Shown here: positions 8,127-17,719 of the stretch, piece by piece | How the letters are laid out: each line of letters opens with the position of its first letter | How positions within the stretch are numbered: position 1 is the first letter of the stretch | Origin: Sphingobacterium deserti | GTDB lineage: Bacteria > Bacteroidota > Bacteroidia > Sphingobacteriales > Sphingobacteriaceae | DNA: 64,000 nucleotides | Direction of reading: 5' to 3' | NCBI RefSeq assembly: GCF_000757725.1 | Contig: NZ_JJMU01000002.1 | Span: 1 to 64,000, forward strand | The notes under the pieces: model-generated | What the model saw: only the letters and a program-made list of their open reading frames with translations | What the model was told of the DNA's origin: nothing | Databases searched by the model: none | Translations under genes and position numbers: made by a program

Positions 8127-8242
8127 TAAAGACCACATCTTTGCATATTCTCCTACGAGAATGTCCTTAAATTTTTACAAAAAAACTAAACATATCGCTA
8201 CCGGTTTTCTGTACTTTAGCGCATCAAATTTCTAACACCAAA

Positions 8243-10729
8243 ATGCGAAAACTCTTCACAATCCTACTAGCTGGCCTATCTTTCATGGCGTCGGCGCAAG
8301 GGCAAAAAAAAGACAAGCAAAAGGCAAATTACAGCCTAGCGGCAAAATTCTCTCCAACAAAATTGCAAAACCTTATTTTTTCTACTGATGTAAAACCAAA
8401 TTGGATAAATCATAGTGATAGGTTTTGGTACGAATACCGTACTCCGTCAGGAAAAATGTGGTACGTTGTAAACCCACAAACTAAATCCAAACAGCTTCTT
8501 TTCGATAACGCTGATCTTGCCGCTCAGGTGACGAAAATTGTTAAAAACCCTTTCGACGCACAGCATTTGAACCTTGAAAATTTGAAGTTCACAGATGATG
8601 AAAAGAAAGTTAGGTTCGAGGTAAAAAGTACGAAAGATACCATAAAGACAAAAGACGAGTTAGCGAAGTTGAAAAACAAGGCGGATAGCTTGAAGAAAAA
8701 AGTATTTTTTCTTGAGTACGATTTATCTACAAAACAGGTTACCGAACTTGATGAACGTCAAAAAGAAAAACAAAGACCAGTTTGGGCAAGCTTTTCTCCG
8801 GATACCAGCCGCGTTTTTTTCGCGAAAAACTACAACCTCTACTGGATGGATCGCCAAAACTATGAAAAGGCAATAAAAGACGAGAAAGACTCCACCATTG
8901 TGGAACATCAGTTTACAACGGACGGTGTGCAGTACTATGCATGGGGAGGCGATCAATACAGCACTACCTCTGGCGGAAGTAAGGAGGATGATGAAACGAA
9001 GAAAAGACAACCCGTTCGCTTGATGTGGTCGCCAAACGGGCAGCATTTCGCACTTACGAGAAAAGACAACCGTCATTTAAATGCGCTTTGGGTAATCAAT
9101 AATGTGGGGCAACAACGGCCCACTTTGGAAACATATAAATATTTGATGCCGGGCGAAACAGATTCTACAGAAGCAGAACTATACCTATTCGAAATCAACA
9201 ATCTGACCGCTAGAAAGATACCCATTGGTTCTTTCAAAAATCAAACCGTTAGCATTTACAATAAAGACGGAGATAAAAGCAGCTATAAGGGAAAGCACTA
9301 CATCAGCTATTGGTTGGGTGATGATCAGGAGTTTTACATCAATCGCTCAAGCCGGGATTTGAAGCGCATTGATATTGTGGCCGTAAACATCAACGGGCAG
9401 ACGCGTACGGTAGTGGAAGAGCGCTCGAATGTTTACCAAGATATCAAAAAACCTTATTTCATAAAAGATGGTAGTCAATTTATCCACTGGTCGCAACGAG
9501 ATGGATGGGGCCATTTCTACTTGTATAATAAGGACGGCAAATTGGTACGTCAGCTTACAAAAGGTGAGTATAACGCAAATGATGTGACAGGTTTTGATAC
9601 CGCAACACAACTGTTTACTTTCACAGCAAATGGGAAGGAAAAAGACGAAGACCCCTATTACCTTCACCATTACCATGTCTCTCTTAAGGGTGGTGAGCCA
9701 AGACTGCTGAATAAGGGCAATTTTGACAACCAGATAGAGGTGAGTGAGAGCGGCAAATACTTTGTCAATAATTCCTCACGCGTCAATTCGGTACCGGAGT
9801 CGAATCTATATAATTCATCGGGTGGGCTGGTGATGAAGCTCGAAAAGGCAGACCTCAGCCAATTGTTTGCAGCCGGTTATAAGTTTCCTGAGCCCTTTAA
9901 AGTAAAAGCCGGTGATGGAATTACAGATTTATATGGGGTGATGTACAAACCATTTGATTTTGACTCCACACGTGTCTATCCTATTGTCGAGTACGTTTAT
10001 CCAGGTCCACAAACGGAAGCAGTAAACAAATCATTTGGTCGTAGTATGGATCGGATTGACCGTTTAGCACAGATGGGCTTTATCGTTATCACGGTAGGTA
10101 ATCGGGGCGGCCATCCAGACAGATCGCAATGGTACCATACGTATGGCTATGGCAATTTACGCGACTACGGTTTGGAAGATAAGAAGGTGGCCGCAGAACA
10201 ACTTGCCAGTCGCTACTCCTTTATAGACATCAATAAAGTCGGCATCACGGGTCATTCGGGTGGCGGTTTTATGTCTACTGCAGCAATGCTGGTATATCCA
10301 GATTTTTTTAAGGTTGCTGTATCCGGTGCAGGAAACCATGAAAACAACATTTACAACCGCTGGTGGAGTGAGCGTCATCATGGCGTGATAGAAAAAATAA
10401 GCAGTAAAGGCGACACTACATTTAACTACCAAATTGATAAAAACACAGAACTGGCGAAGAATTTGAAAGGCAAGCTGCTTATCGCTACAGGGGATATCGA
10501 TAATAACGTGCATCCGGCCAACTCTATTCGAATGGCTGAAGCACTTATCAAAGCTAATAAACGTTTTGATTTTGTTTTACTCCCTGGACAGCGCCATGCT
10601 TTCGGAAATATGACCGAATACTTTTTCTGGAAAATGGCAGATTATTTCGCAGAACACTTGTTAGGAGATTCCAACCGCGATGAGGTTGATATCACCGAAA
10701 TAAATCGAGAGCGACCAATCGGCAAATAA
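8243..10729 (+). CDS. Secreted S9 family prolyl-oligopeptidase/DPP-type peptidase
   Basis: An 828-residue exported serine peptidase. A signal peptide (residues 1-18, ending ASAQG) is followed by a long beta-propeller-like region (about 30-560) and a C-terminal alpha/beta-hydrolase domain. The catalytic triad is visible: Ser672 in GHSGGGFMS, Asp753 in GDIDNNVH, and His785 in PGQRHAFG. The segment GNRGGHPDRSQWYHTYGYGNLRDYG is the usual lead-in to the nucleophile in DPP IV-like enzymes. It probably degrades proline-containing peptides in the periplasm or at the cell surface. The gene is monocistronic, with a -7-like TACTTTAG at 8212-8219 and a strong terminator behind it. Confidence 0.9.
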   Translation: MRKLFTILLAGLSFMASAQGQKKDKQKANYSLAAKFSPTKLQNLIFSTDVKPNWINHSDRFWYEYRTPSGKMWYVVNPQTKSKQLLFDNADLAAQVTKIVKNPFDAQHLNLENLKFTDDEKKVRFEVKSTKDTIKTKDELAKLKNKADSLKKKVFFLEYDLSTKQVTELDERQKEKQRPVWASFSPDTSRVFFAKNYNLYWMDRQNYEKAIKDEKDSTIVEHQFTTDGVQYYAWGGDQYSTTSGGSKEDDETKKRQPVRLMWSPNGQHFALTRKDNRHLNALWVINNVGQQRPTLETYKYLMPGETDSTEAELYLFEINNLTARKIPIGSFKNQTVSIYNKDGDKSSYKGKHYISYWLGDDQEFYINRSSRDLKRIDIVAVNINGQTRTVVEERSNVYQDIKKPYFIKDGSQFIHWSQRDGWGHFYLYNKDGKLVRQLTKGEYNANDVTGFDTATQLFTFTANGKEKDEDPYYLHHYHVSLKGGEPRLLNKGNFDNQIEVSESGKYFVNNSSRVNSVPESNLYNSSGGLVMKLEKADLSQLFAAGYKFPEPFKVKAGDGITDLYGVMYKPFDFDSTRVYPIVEYVYPGPQTEAVNKSFGRSMDRIDRLAQMGFIVITVGNRGGHPDRSQWYHTYGYGNLRDYGLEDKKVAAEQLASRYSFIDINKVGITGHSGGGFMSTAAMLVYPDFFKVAVSGAGNHENNIYNRWWSERHHGVIEKISSKGDTTFNYQIDKNTELAKNLKGKLLIATGDIDNNVHPANSIRMAEALIKANKRFDFVLLPGQRHAFGNMTEYFFWKMADYFAEHLLGDSNRDEVDITEINRERPIGK

Positions 10730-10730
10730 A

Positions 10731-10769
10731 AAAATGTTAGCAGCTTGAAACGCTGCTAACATTTTTTTT
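10731..10769 (+). terminator. Terminator of the S9 peptidase gene
   Basis: A 14-bp stem (10731-10744 with 10752-10765) with a 7-nt loop is followed by T residues. It starts one base after the stop codon. Confidence 0.9.
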
Positions 10770-10780
10770 GTAGTGCGTAC

Positions 10781-10957
10781 AGCGTAGTGCGAAAAGTAAA
10801 TACGCTTCATGGAGTCTATTGCTTTTGTCCACTATTAAACGGATTGGTTGCCTCTTTTGATAGACAATAGTATATAGTACTGAGTATGTAGAATTGAAGC
10901 GCACTACGAAAAGCAAATGCGCCTCATGGAGTCTATCGCTTCTGTCCACTATTAACC
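10781..10957. repeat. Diverged direct repeat, two ~60-bp units
   Basis: Units at 10781-10840 and 10898-10957 align over their whole length with about ten differences. Most of these are transitions, such as TACGCTTC versus TGCGCCTC. Both contain CATGGAGTCTAT and end in TGTCCACTATTAA. No reading frame spans them. They occupy the gap between the S9 peptidase terminator and the next gene; origin unknown. Confidence 0.6.
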
Positions 10958-11059
10958 AAAATATCGCATCGAAAGCTTTGCAATATTTAGACATTTGCCA
11001 CCGCACAAGCCTTCTCTGCAAAGGTTTCAAGCGACGGGCTTTTGTTACTTTTGGCCTCT

Positions 11060-11182
11060 AAAAGTAATGCCTTGCCGCGGCATGCGGCGGAAGGAATGTG
11101 GGTTGGGCAAACCGTATACAAACGAAACTCTCCAGCCTACAAAAGTAATGCCCAGTCCTGGCGACGGACGGAGGGGATGTGG
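11060..11182. repeat. Second imperfect direct repeat, two ~42-bp units
   Basis: Units at 11060-11102 and 11141-11182 both start AAAAGTAATGCC and end near GGATGTGG or GAATGTGG; the middle differs. A small inverted repeat (TTACTTTT...AAAAGTAA, about 11045-11067) precedes the first unit. This is non-coding repeat sequence; short frames across it are not convincing genes. Confidence 0.5.
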
Positions 11183-11203
11183 AGTGGACAAAGCGATCAA
11201 CAA

Positions 11204-12325
11204 TTAGTCATGCTGATTTGATAACGCCAACAACGCAAATGTCCCTAACCAATGACTGCCCATATAATCATCATCAGAAATATTTTTCAACGAAAATTCA
11301 ATGTGTTGATTGGCCAATGGAATTAAAGTCGCCTGTAACTCTGGTATCACCTGTGCGATGCCATAGAGACAATTGGCACGGCTGAAGTTTAAGCCATCCA
11401 AGTGCACAAGCTGCCCATCCGTACGGTCGCTGACAATAGCCGGCTGCAAAAGCTCAATATTTTCTTCAAACAGCACCGGCATAAAGTTGAGCAGCCATGT
11501 TTTATATTCATCAGTCGCTAAGATTTTACTCATGAGGTAAGCCTCCTCCAAACAGGGCGATAAAAAATCAGATCCACTGGGCTCGTAAGCCAAATCGCAA
11601 TTTTTGTCAGTTGTGTATAAGCGCGCGCTATTTATTTTAATCGCATTCAACAAGGCTGTATCACCTACCGTTTCAGCATATTCGTACATCAAGGTTAAAC
11701 TAAAAGCCGTATTGTCGTGCTTTCCACTGCGGATGGGGTAAACAAGCTTTGTGAGATATACTTGCGTACGTTCAGATAATAAATCGACTAGCGGTTGTAG
11801 TACCGTTGCCCATTCCCGGGCATCAGGATCGTTCCAGGTTTTTAATTCCTGCTGTAGCTTTAACAACCAAGCCCAACCATAGGTGCGTTCAAAGTTGAGA
11901 TTGTTTTTGTCGTTGAAAAAAGCCATTTCTACCGCCACGTTCGCTTTAGTAATATGTTGTTTCAACAATCTCCGCACTGCGCCATCGTTATCAAGATCAG
12001 GGTATGTTTTCAGTAAGCGTATGATCGACCAATAGCCATGGACAGAAGAATGCCAGTCAAAACAGCCATAAAATATCGGTCGAGATGCCTTCGGTTCTTT
12101 CAGATCAGCTGCGCTGCCGAGCACCTCCCCCATTTTATTAGGATATTCTACTGTTAAGCAGTGCGTAGGCAGGACAAATATAATCGCAGCCTTTTCCTTG
12201 CTCAATGTTATTCTTTCCGGAGATTGGGCAGCAGATTGCCGACTCTTTTTTGGCTGTTCACAAGAAACTGCAGAAATTAAAACCATTAAAAGCCAGATGG
12301 ATGAGAATAATCGTCTACGAAACAT
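11204..12325 (-). CDS. DUF2891 family lipoprotein
   Basis: A 373-residue protein with a lipoprotein signal (hydrophobic residues 8-21, Cys at about 22 in AVSCEQ). The mature part carries the DUF2891 hallmarks in order: CFDWHSSVHGYW, RTYGWAWLLKL, RSGKHDNTAFSL, EPSGSDFLSPCLEEA, DGLNFSRANCLYG and YMGSHWLGTFA. The conserved His, Asp, Glu and Trp residues suggest an alpha/alpha-barrel enzyme, but no activity is established for the family. It is likely periplasmic and membrane-anchored. The gene is single and divergent from the MFS gene at 12507. Confidence 0.88.
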   Translation of the reverse strand: MFRRRLFSSIWLLMVLISAVSCEQPKKSRQSAAQSPERITLSKEKAAIIFVLPTHCLTVEYPNKMGEVLGSAADLKEPKASRPIFYGCFDWHSSVHGYWSIIRLLKTYPDLDNDGAVRRLLKQHITKANVAVEMAFFNDKNNLNFERTYGWAWLLKLQQELKTWNDPDAREWATVLQPLVDLLSERTQVYLTKLVYPIRSGKHDNTAFSLTLMYEYAETVGDTALLNAIKINSARLYTTDKNCDLAYEPSGSDFLSPCLEEAYLMSKILATDEYKTWLLNFMPVLFEENIELLQPAIVSDRTDGQLVHLDGLNFSRANCLYGIAQVIPELQATLIPLANQHIEFSLKNISDDDYMGSHWLGTFALLALSNQHD

Positions 12326-12480
12326 ACGATACCTGATTAAGTTATTAAATAAATTGGTCTAAAGTTAAAAATAAGTCCGAGTTAAATGCTAAAACTTAGC
12401 CAAAAAGTTGCGTAAAGATGGAAGATCTATCAAAGGCCCTGTTCATAAAAATTTAATTATCCGTATTGACCAATAAAACT

Positions 12481-12488
12481 TACCTTTG
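12481..12488 (+). promoter_or_regulatory. Bacteroidota -7 box for the MFS gene
   Basis: TACCTTTG matches TAnnTTTG perfectly, 18 nt before the ATG at 12507. A TTG start at 12486 would fall inside the box, which supports the later ATG. Confidence 0.6.
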
Positions 12489-12506
12489 CCGTCTCAGCAA
12501 ATAATA

Positions 12507-13667
12507 ATGAACAAAGCACTAATCGCCTTAGCCATCGGTGGATTAGCCATCGGTATGACAGAATTTACCATGATGGGTATCCTTCCTGACATTGCAAAAG
12601 ATTTAAATATAGATATTCCAACTGCAAGTAATTTAATCGCCTTGTATGCCCTTGGCGTGGTTGTCGGAGCGCCCACATTGGTTGCTTTCACCGCCAAATA
12701 TTCACCGCAGCGCGTATTGCTATTTTTAATGTTGCTCTTTTTTATCTTCAACGGCATCTTTGCGTTTGCGCCGAATAAGTTTTTATTATTGACTTCTCGC
12801 TTTATAGCAGGATTGCCGCATGGCGCGTTTTTTGGAGTAGGCTCAGTGGTGGCCGCCAAACTCGCCAAACCAGGTAAAGAGGCCCAAGCTATATCCATGA
12901 TGTTTACAGGTATGACAATTGCCAACTTAGCAGGCGTGCCATTGGGCACCTATGTTGGTCATCATTATAACTGGCGAATAACGTATGCAGTGATCAGTCT
13001 GTTAGGGCTAGTAACTTTTCTGGCGATTTATTTCTGGATGCCGAAGATGGAAGCAGACCGATCAAATAAAATTATGAAACAGATCGGTTACTTCGCCCGC
13101 TGGGACGCCTGGTTGATGGTTGCCGTAATTGCTATCGGTACCGGTGGTTTGTTTGCTTGGATTTCGTACATAGCACCACTCGTCACCTATGTTTCCGACC
13201 TTGATGCAGACCGCGTGCCAATCATTATGGTTCTTATCGGTTTAGGAATGTTTTTTGGCAATATTATCGGCGGAAAACTTTCCGACACCATATCGCCATC
13301 CAAAGCCGCTATCTTGAGTTTTTCGGCTATGTCGGTATGTCTGTTGGTGGTATTTTTTACTGCTCATATCAGCGCTTTGGCTTACCCTATGGCATTCATC
13401 ACTGGTATGATTTCTTTTTCCATTGGGTCCCCATTACAAATGATGCTGATCAATAACGCAAAAGGTGCAGAAACCTTCGCGGCAGCAGCCGGGCAGGCAA
13501 GCTTTAACATTGGAAATACACTGGGTGCTTATCTGGGTGCTATTCCTATCAGCTTAAACTATGCATACAATTATCCTTCGTTAATAGGTGTATTTATGGC
13601 AGCCATGGGCGCGATTTTAGCCTATACTTTTCTTGTAAAGGTGGTGCGCCCAAAAATGAATCTTTAA
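12507..13667 (+). CDS. MFS transporter, AraJ/sugar-efflux type
   Basis: A 386-residue major facilitator with twelve predicted membrane helices. It shows GMTEFTMMGILPDIA in helix 1, ALGVVVGAPTL in helix 2, SRFIAGLPHGAFFGVG in helix 4, and the glycine-rich NLAGVPLGTYVG in helix 5. This pattern is typical of AraJ-like drug or sugar efflux permeases of the DHA1 subgroup. The substrate cannot be deduced. It sits in a divergent pair with the DUF2891 lipoprotein and converges on the DUF3810 gene with only 24 nt between stops. The ATG at 12507 gives the normal family N terminus. Confidence 0.87.
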   Translation: MNKALIALAIGGLAIGMTEFTMMGILPDIAKDLNIDIPTASNLIALYALGVVVGAPTLVAFTAKYSPQRVLLFLMLLFFIFNGIFAFAPNKFLLLTSRFIAGLPHGAFFGVGSVVAAKLAKPGKEAQAISMMFTGMTIANLAGVPLGTYVGHHYNWRITYAVISLLGLVTFLAIYFWMPKMEADRSNKIMKQIGYFARWDAWLMVAVIAIGTGGLFAWISYIAPLVTYVSDLDADRVPIIMVLIGLGMFFGNIIGGKLSDTISPSKAAILSFSAMSVCLLVVFFTAHISALAYPMAFITGMISFSIGSPLQMMLINNAKGAETFAAAAGQASFNIGNTLGAYLGAIPISLNYAYNYPSLIGVFMAAMGAILAYTFLVKVVRPKMNL

Positions 13668-13691
13668 CGATTAAACATTTGCTTTGCTTGT

Positions 13692-14834
13692 TCAAGTTTT
13701 ATGCTGTTTCTTTTTATCCCAAGCGATGACTAAACGTGACATCAGCGAATAACGGGCGACACCTTCAGGCTGGTTGTTATGCTTTAGATAGCCAGCATAA
13801 AAGAAACTCATAAAGCGGTCCAGCGGTCCGCTGTATGTTTTCCAAAATCTACGTTCATCGGCGTAATCTTGCTTTACCGCATCCGATAATTTGTCGACAT
13901 AAAATTGATAGCGTTGTTCATCTTGATAATACAGCGGACGGATAAGGTATTGCACCGTCTCGTAGTAGGCGGCGTATCGATAGTAGGTGTTTGGGTGATT
14001 ATGTAAGGCCACAAAAGCGATAAAATTACACTCATCTTCAAACCCCACTCCCATTTGATGCGCTAGTTCATGGACGACCGTAAAGGGATAACTGGTTGTT
14101 GGCGAAATATTATTGACCTGTACCTCCTGTGTAAATGGATTTAGATAACCCGTTACAGAAAAATAAGATGCTAAGCTGCTGGATATAGGTTGCTTTGCGC
14201 GAATTTGCGTGCGTGAGAGCATCGGAAACATGGTCGTGTCTTCTTTCATCAAAGCTTCCAGCTCTTGCTTGGCCTCTTTCCGCAGCAGGTCGGTATTCGG
14301 TAAGCCGGCGCGTAGTGCATTGGCCGTCGTAATGTAGCGATCCAATACTTCAAAATAATCCGCGCTGTCGATTTCAGCTACGTCCAAATCTAGTTGCTCT
14401 TGAAGCGGCACCCGATAGTAATTTAACCCCCAACTTATGTAAAAATAGAGGTAGGATGATAACAACACGATAGCAAGCTGTAAAAATTGCCGAAGGGCGA
14501 GTTTGCCTTGTTTTCTGAACAGCGTAACTATACAACGAATAATCAGAAGTAAGATAAACGAAACAAAGCCGGCGTAAAAGACGTCGCCAAAGCTGAAAGG
14601 TAACCATCCGAACAGCCATTTGTGCAAGTGAGAAAAGATCGGATAGAATGCTCGACTGTAATAGCTTTCCACCAATTCAGGAAACTGCTGTATACCTGTT
14701 ATTATGAACAGCGCAATTAACAGCAGTCCCAGGGTAACAAGATAGTGGCGCAAACCGCCCTGCTCTGTAATATTACGACTGTGTTTCGTTTTCAAAATAT
14801 AACTTATAATAGTGAAGACCGCGCTCTTCGTCAA
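13692..14834 (-). CDS. DUF3810 family membrane-bound putative metallopeptidase
   Basis: Up to 380 residues. Three N-terminal membrane segments (about 30-47, 83-108, 117-137) are followed by a soluble domain with the zinc-metallopeptidase motif HELAHQ (about residue 250) and a downstream acidic stretch, GFEDECNF. It belongs to DUF3810, widespread in Bacteroidota and without assigned substrate. The ATG at 14834 overlaps the end of the upstream nucleoid-protein gene by 62 bp. The first 25 residues it adds are unremarkable, so translation may instead start at a TTG just before RHYLVTLG, which would remove the overlap. The two genes are probably co-transcribed. Confidence 0.8.
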   Translation of the reverse strand: MTKSAVFTIISYILKTKHSRNITEQGGLRHYLVTLGLLLIALFIITGIQQFPELVESYYSRAFYPIFSHLHKWLFGWLPFSFGDVFYAGFVSFILLLIIRCIVTLFRKQGKLALRQFLQLAIVLLSSYLYFYISWGLNYYRVPLQEQLDLDVAEIDSADYFEVLDRYITTANALRAGLPNTDLLRKEAKQELEALMKEDTTMFPMLSRTQIRAKQPISSSLASYFSVTGYLNPFTQEVQVNNISPTTSYPFTVVHELAHQMGVGFEDECNFIAFVALHNHPNTYYRYAAYYETVQYLIRPLYYQDEQRYQFYVDKLSDAVKQDYADERRFWKTYSGPLDRFMSFFYAGYLKHNNQPEGVARYSLMSRLVIAWDKKKQHKT

Positions 14835-15834
14835 AGCCCGTCTCTAAATAATCACGCTTACCATGAATATAAATGTGGAAATTCTTATCAAGCTTAACTA
14901 CTGATTTGTAAGAGGAAGCCATTTTCTTAACTGCGGGCGTGGCGATCTCAAAACTAGATTGGAAAGAAGTGTCGAACTCTTCTTCGAAGTTTTGCTGATA
15001 GCTTTTAAACAGGGCTGCGGCATCCGGATTTGCAATGACTTCTTCTTCGAATTCACTTTGATCAAACGTTTCTTTCGTCTTAAAGTAGTTCATAGAGCGA
15101 TTAAGCAAGTCAATTTTATCGGCGCTTTCAAGCTCAAAAGTTTCATCTAGTTTCTCGTTGACAAACTTCTTATACACCTTCATAATATTCCCGGTCTGCT
15201 GATAATTATCATTACGGGTACGTACTTTTAAAAAATCATCTTTCCAATAAACAGCTTCCGATTGATTTGTTTGGTCCACAACCAAAACTTTATAGCCTTC
15301 TTCTTCTTCTACCTTAACTATAACAACGCCCTTATCCAGTTTGTTGATGTTAATCGCTTCCTGCTCATAATCCAAATCAAATCCTTCTGCATTGGGATAT
15401 ACTTTAAGGTACGCTTCTTTGTTCTCGGATTTAAAAATACCGATGGCATCGTGGTCTTCACCTTCCATTTGTACATTCTTAAGGGCTACAATATAGAGCT
15501 CACCTCCTTTTATCTTCGGATGCTCGGAAACTTCGTACAAATGTTTGGCGAGCTGTTGCGACATGTCATGAAAAGCGATTTTTTCATCAAAATATTGTTT
15601 GGTGAAGTAGTATACTTCGTTTAACTGTAGGTCGTCGTTCGGATGATAAAAACGATATACCTCATTGGCCTTGCCAAAAGGCTTCATAAAATATTGCATC
15701 AGCAGATCCGGCAATATCTCATCTTGACTTAAGTCAATCGGATTATCTGATAAAAAATAAAATTCGTCTTGGGCTTTGTTACCTACCCGATGTATCGATA
15801 ACTTGTCGAATGTAGCGTCTTGATGGAAAAACAT
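14773..15834 (-). CDS. Nucleoid-associated protein, NA37/NdpA family
   Basis: A 353-residue soluble protein of the 37-kDa nucleoid-associated protein family (YejK/NdpA). The N terminus (FHQDATFDKLSIHRVGNK) and the central segment with GGELYIVALKNVQ and AIGIFKSENKEAYLKV fit the family. Members bind or associate with the nucleoid; in E. coli YejK contacts topoisomerase IV and gyrase. The protein is strongly acidic. Its start is immediately preceded (upstream) by an A-rich repeat array, so its promoter must lie within or beyond that array. It overlaps the annotated start of the DUF3810 gene. Confidence 0.85.
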   Translation of the reverse strand: MFFHQDATFDKLSIHRVGNKAQDEFYFLSDNPIDLSQDEILPDLLMQYFMKPFGKANEVYRFYHPNDDLQLNEVYYFTKQYFDEKIAFHDMSQQLAKHLYEVSEHPKIKGGELYIVALKNVQMEGEDHDAIGIFKSENKEAYLKVYPNAEGFDLDYEQEAININKLDKGVVIVKVEEEEGYKVLVVDQTNQSEAVYWKDDFLKVRTRNDNYQQTGNIMKVYKKFVNEKLDETFELESADKIDLLNRSMNYFKTKETFDQSEFEEEVIANPDAAALFKSYQQNFEEEFDTSFQSSFEIATPAVKKMASSYKSVVKLDKNFHIYIHGKRDYLETGFDEERGLHYYKLYFENETQS

Positions 15835-15985
15835 GGGGAAAATTAAAAAGTAAAAATTAAAAAGTAAAAAAGGGATAAGTGAAAAGTCAAAAGGGATAAG
15901 TAAAAAGTCAAAATTAAAAAGTTAAAAATTTGAAAGTTAGAAGTCAGAAATTAAAAACGAAAATTTAAAAGTAAAACGTCCCGTA
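15835..15985. repeat. Degenerate AAGT repeat array, A-rich orientation
   Basis: About 150 bp made of 7-bp units of the type AAAAGTC, AAAAGTA, ATAAGTG and AATTAAA. It contains a 25-bp segment (15868-15892) whose exact reverse complement is at 19757-19781 in the second array. It is non-coding and lies between the HDAC-like gene and the nucleoid-protein gene. Confidence 0.8.
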
Positions 15986-16005
15986 TAATATCATAAGCAA
16001 CTTTA

Positions 16006-16911
16006 TCACAAATCGAATACCTGTATTGCGGTTTTATACGTATTAACATGGGCATTGACAATATCTTTGATCTGCACGGAATAGCCGCCGCCCATGCTTA
16101 CCTGTACGGGTATATTTCGGCTGCGGCAGATTTGAAATACGCGTTCGTCACGCTGTCTACATCCCTCTTCGCTAAGCTTAAGCTTTCCCAGTTTATCGGT
16201 AGCGAGTACGTCCACGCCTGCTTGATAAAAGACAAAGTCGGGACGAGCACGATCGAAAACCAGTGCTAAGTGTCGATCTAACAGTTGAAGATATTCGTCA
16301 TCCTGTATGCCATCATCCAAAGGCACATCTAAATCCGACGTTTCTTTGATGAACGGGAAATTCTTTTCTCCATGCATACTAAATGTAAACACCTGTTGCT
16401 GCTTTTCGAAAATATGAGCGGTCCCGTTTCCTTGGTGTACGTCTAAGTCGATAATAAGGATACGTTGCGCCAGCTTCCTGTCAATAAGGTAGGCCGCAGC
16501 GACGGCTTGATCGTTAAGCAGACAAAATCCTTCTCCAAAATGACGACCTGCGTGATGCGTCCCCCCCGCTGTATTGAAAGCAACGCCATATTCCAATGCA
16601 AAAATACTAGTCTGTATGGTGCCCTCCGTAATGCAAAGTTCCCGTTCAACTAACTCTTTCGACAACGGGAAACCTATTCTACGAACCATCCGAGCATCTA
16701 ATGTCAAGTCCAGCAAGCTCTGCACATAGTCCTTGTCATGCACTAACAGGATATCTGCGATCTTCGCTAACTCTGGTTCAAAGAAATTAGCGCTACTGAC
16801 TAATCCTTCGTGCAGCAATTGTGCCGGTATAAGCTCATATTTTAACATGGGGAAGCGATGCCCTTCCCGTAGCGAATGTATATATGTAGCGTCATGCGCG
16901 ATTCGTAACAC
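16006..16911 (-). CDS. Histone deacetylase-superfamily deacetylase (AcuC/HDAC-like)
   Basis: A 301-residue zinc amidohydrolase of the arginase-deacetylase fold. It has THHAGRHFGEGFCLLND, the zinc ligands in LIIDLDVHQGNGT (Asp and His), and the third ligand region YQAGVDVLATDKLGKLKLS, ending in SMGGGYS. The family removes acyl groups from lysines, polyamines or small molecules; bacterial substrates vary. It is cytoplasmic. The gene is divergent from yceH, with 148 bp between the starts. Downstream on the same strand is the repeat array and then the nucleoid-associated protein. Fold and catalytic residues are clear; the substrate is not. Confidence 0.9.
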   Translation of the reverse strand: MLRIAHDATYIHSLREGHRFPMLKYELIPAQLLHEGLVSSANFFEPELAKIADILLVHDKDYVQSLLDLTLDARMVRRIGFPLSKELVERELCITEGTIQTSIFALEYGVAFNTAGGTHHAGRHFGEGFCLLNDQAVAAAYLIDRKLAQRILIIDLDVHQGNGTAHIFEKQQQVFTFSMHGEKNFPFIKETSDLDVPLDDGIQDDEYLQLLDRHLALVFDRARPDFVFYQAGVDVLATDKLGKLKLSEEGCRQRDERVFQICRSRNIPVQVSMGGGYSVQIKDIVNAHVNTYKTAIQVFDL

Positions 16912-16999
16912 AGTATTTCTTATTTACCGCGAATTTACTAAAAGATTTAAGGCTAGAAAATTCCTTGAACAAATGATCGCTTCTCCTGTGCCTTTGTAT

Positions 17000-17029
17000 T
17001 TTGAAACCTGTATATTTTTTTTATCTTCG
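17000..17029 (+). promoter_or_regulatory. Promoter candidate for the YceH gene
   Basis: A -33-like TTTG (17000-17003) is followed after 18 bp by TATCTTCG (17022-17029), which matches TAnnTTTG at seven of eight positions. The start codon is at 17060. Confidence 0.5.
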
Positions 17030-17059
17030 AAAATCAGTGACCAGATAAATTACTTATAC

Positions 17060-17719
17060 ATGGACGAATCAACCAGCTTACCTTTATTGCGTGCAGAAGA
17101 GTTACGTGTTTTAGGATGTCTTTTGGAAAAGTCTAAAACGACACCGGAATATTATCCGATGACAATCAATAGCCTACAAGCTGCTTGCAATCAAAAAACA
17201 TCACGTAAGCCTGTCGTTTCTTACGACGAACATACGCTTGTAGAAACGTTAGATCAGTTGAGGAAACGGGGCTTGATCTCTACTGTCGTCGGTGGAGGAA
17301 GTCGCGTTACCAAATACAAGCATAACATGGCCATCCAATATCCCCTAATTCCTCAAGACCTGGCAGTACTTTGCTTACTCATGTTGAGAGGGCCACTTAC
17401 ACCTGGCGAGATCAATACCAGTGCGGGGCGCTTATTCGATTTTGAAAGCATTGAAGAAGTTCAGGAGGTATTGAATCGCTTACAGGAACAGCAGCCAGCC
17501 TTTGTCAAAATGCTACCAAAGCGTGCTGGGCAAAAGGAAGTACGCTATGTGCACCTCTTGGGCGAGATCAATGAAGACGATTATGATAAACCAAATGCAA
17601 GTACCGAGCATAATAGCAGAAGCCAGGTGCAGGAACTGGAGGAACGTGTTGTCACGCTAGAAACGCAGCTGGCTGCGTTGCGTGCAGAGTTTGATCAACT
17701 GATGCAACAATTGACCTAA
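17060..17719 (+). CDS. yceH: YceH/DUF480 family protein
   Basis: A 219-residue protein of the DUF480 (YceH) family with two winged-helix-like modules. The signature is PLLRAEELRVLGCLLEKSKTTPEYYP at the N terminus, then SLQAACNQKTSRKPVVSYDE and, in the second half, LMLRGPLTPGEINTSAGRLFDF. The C-terminal ~40 residues (LEERVVTLETQLAALRAEFDQL) are a short coiled coil. The molecular function is unassigned. The ATG at 17060 matches the family N terminus; the frame is open further upstream but that part is non-homologous and overlaps the divergent HDAC gene. Confidence 0.9.
   Translation: MDESTSLPLLRAEELRVLGCLLEKSKTTPEYYPMTINSLQAACNQKTSRKPVVSYDEHTLVETLDQLRKRGLISTVVGGGSRVTKYKHNMAIQYPLIPQDLAVLCLLMLRGPLTPGEINTSAGRLFDFESIEEVQEVLNRLQEQQPAFVKMLPKRAGQKEVRYVHLLGEINEDDYDKPNASTEHNSRSQVQELEERVVTLETQLAALRAEFDQLMQQLT

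Noticed and set aside
10781..10957. Diversity-generating retroelement repeat pair
   Set aside because: Differences are transitions in both directions rather than changes at adenines only, there is no reading frame, and no reverse transcriptase gene is present.
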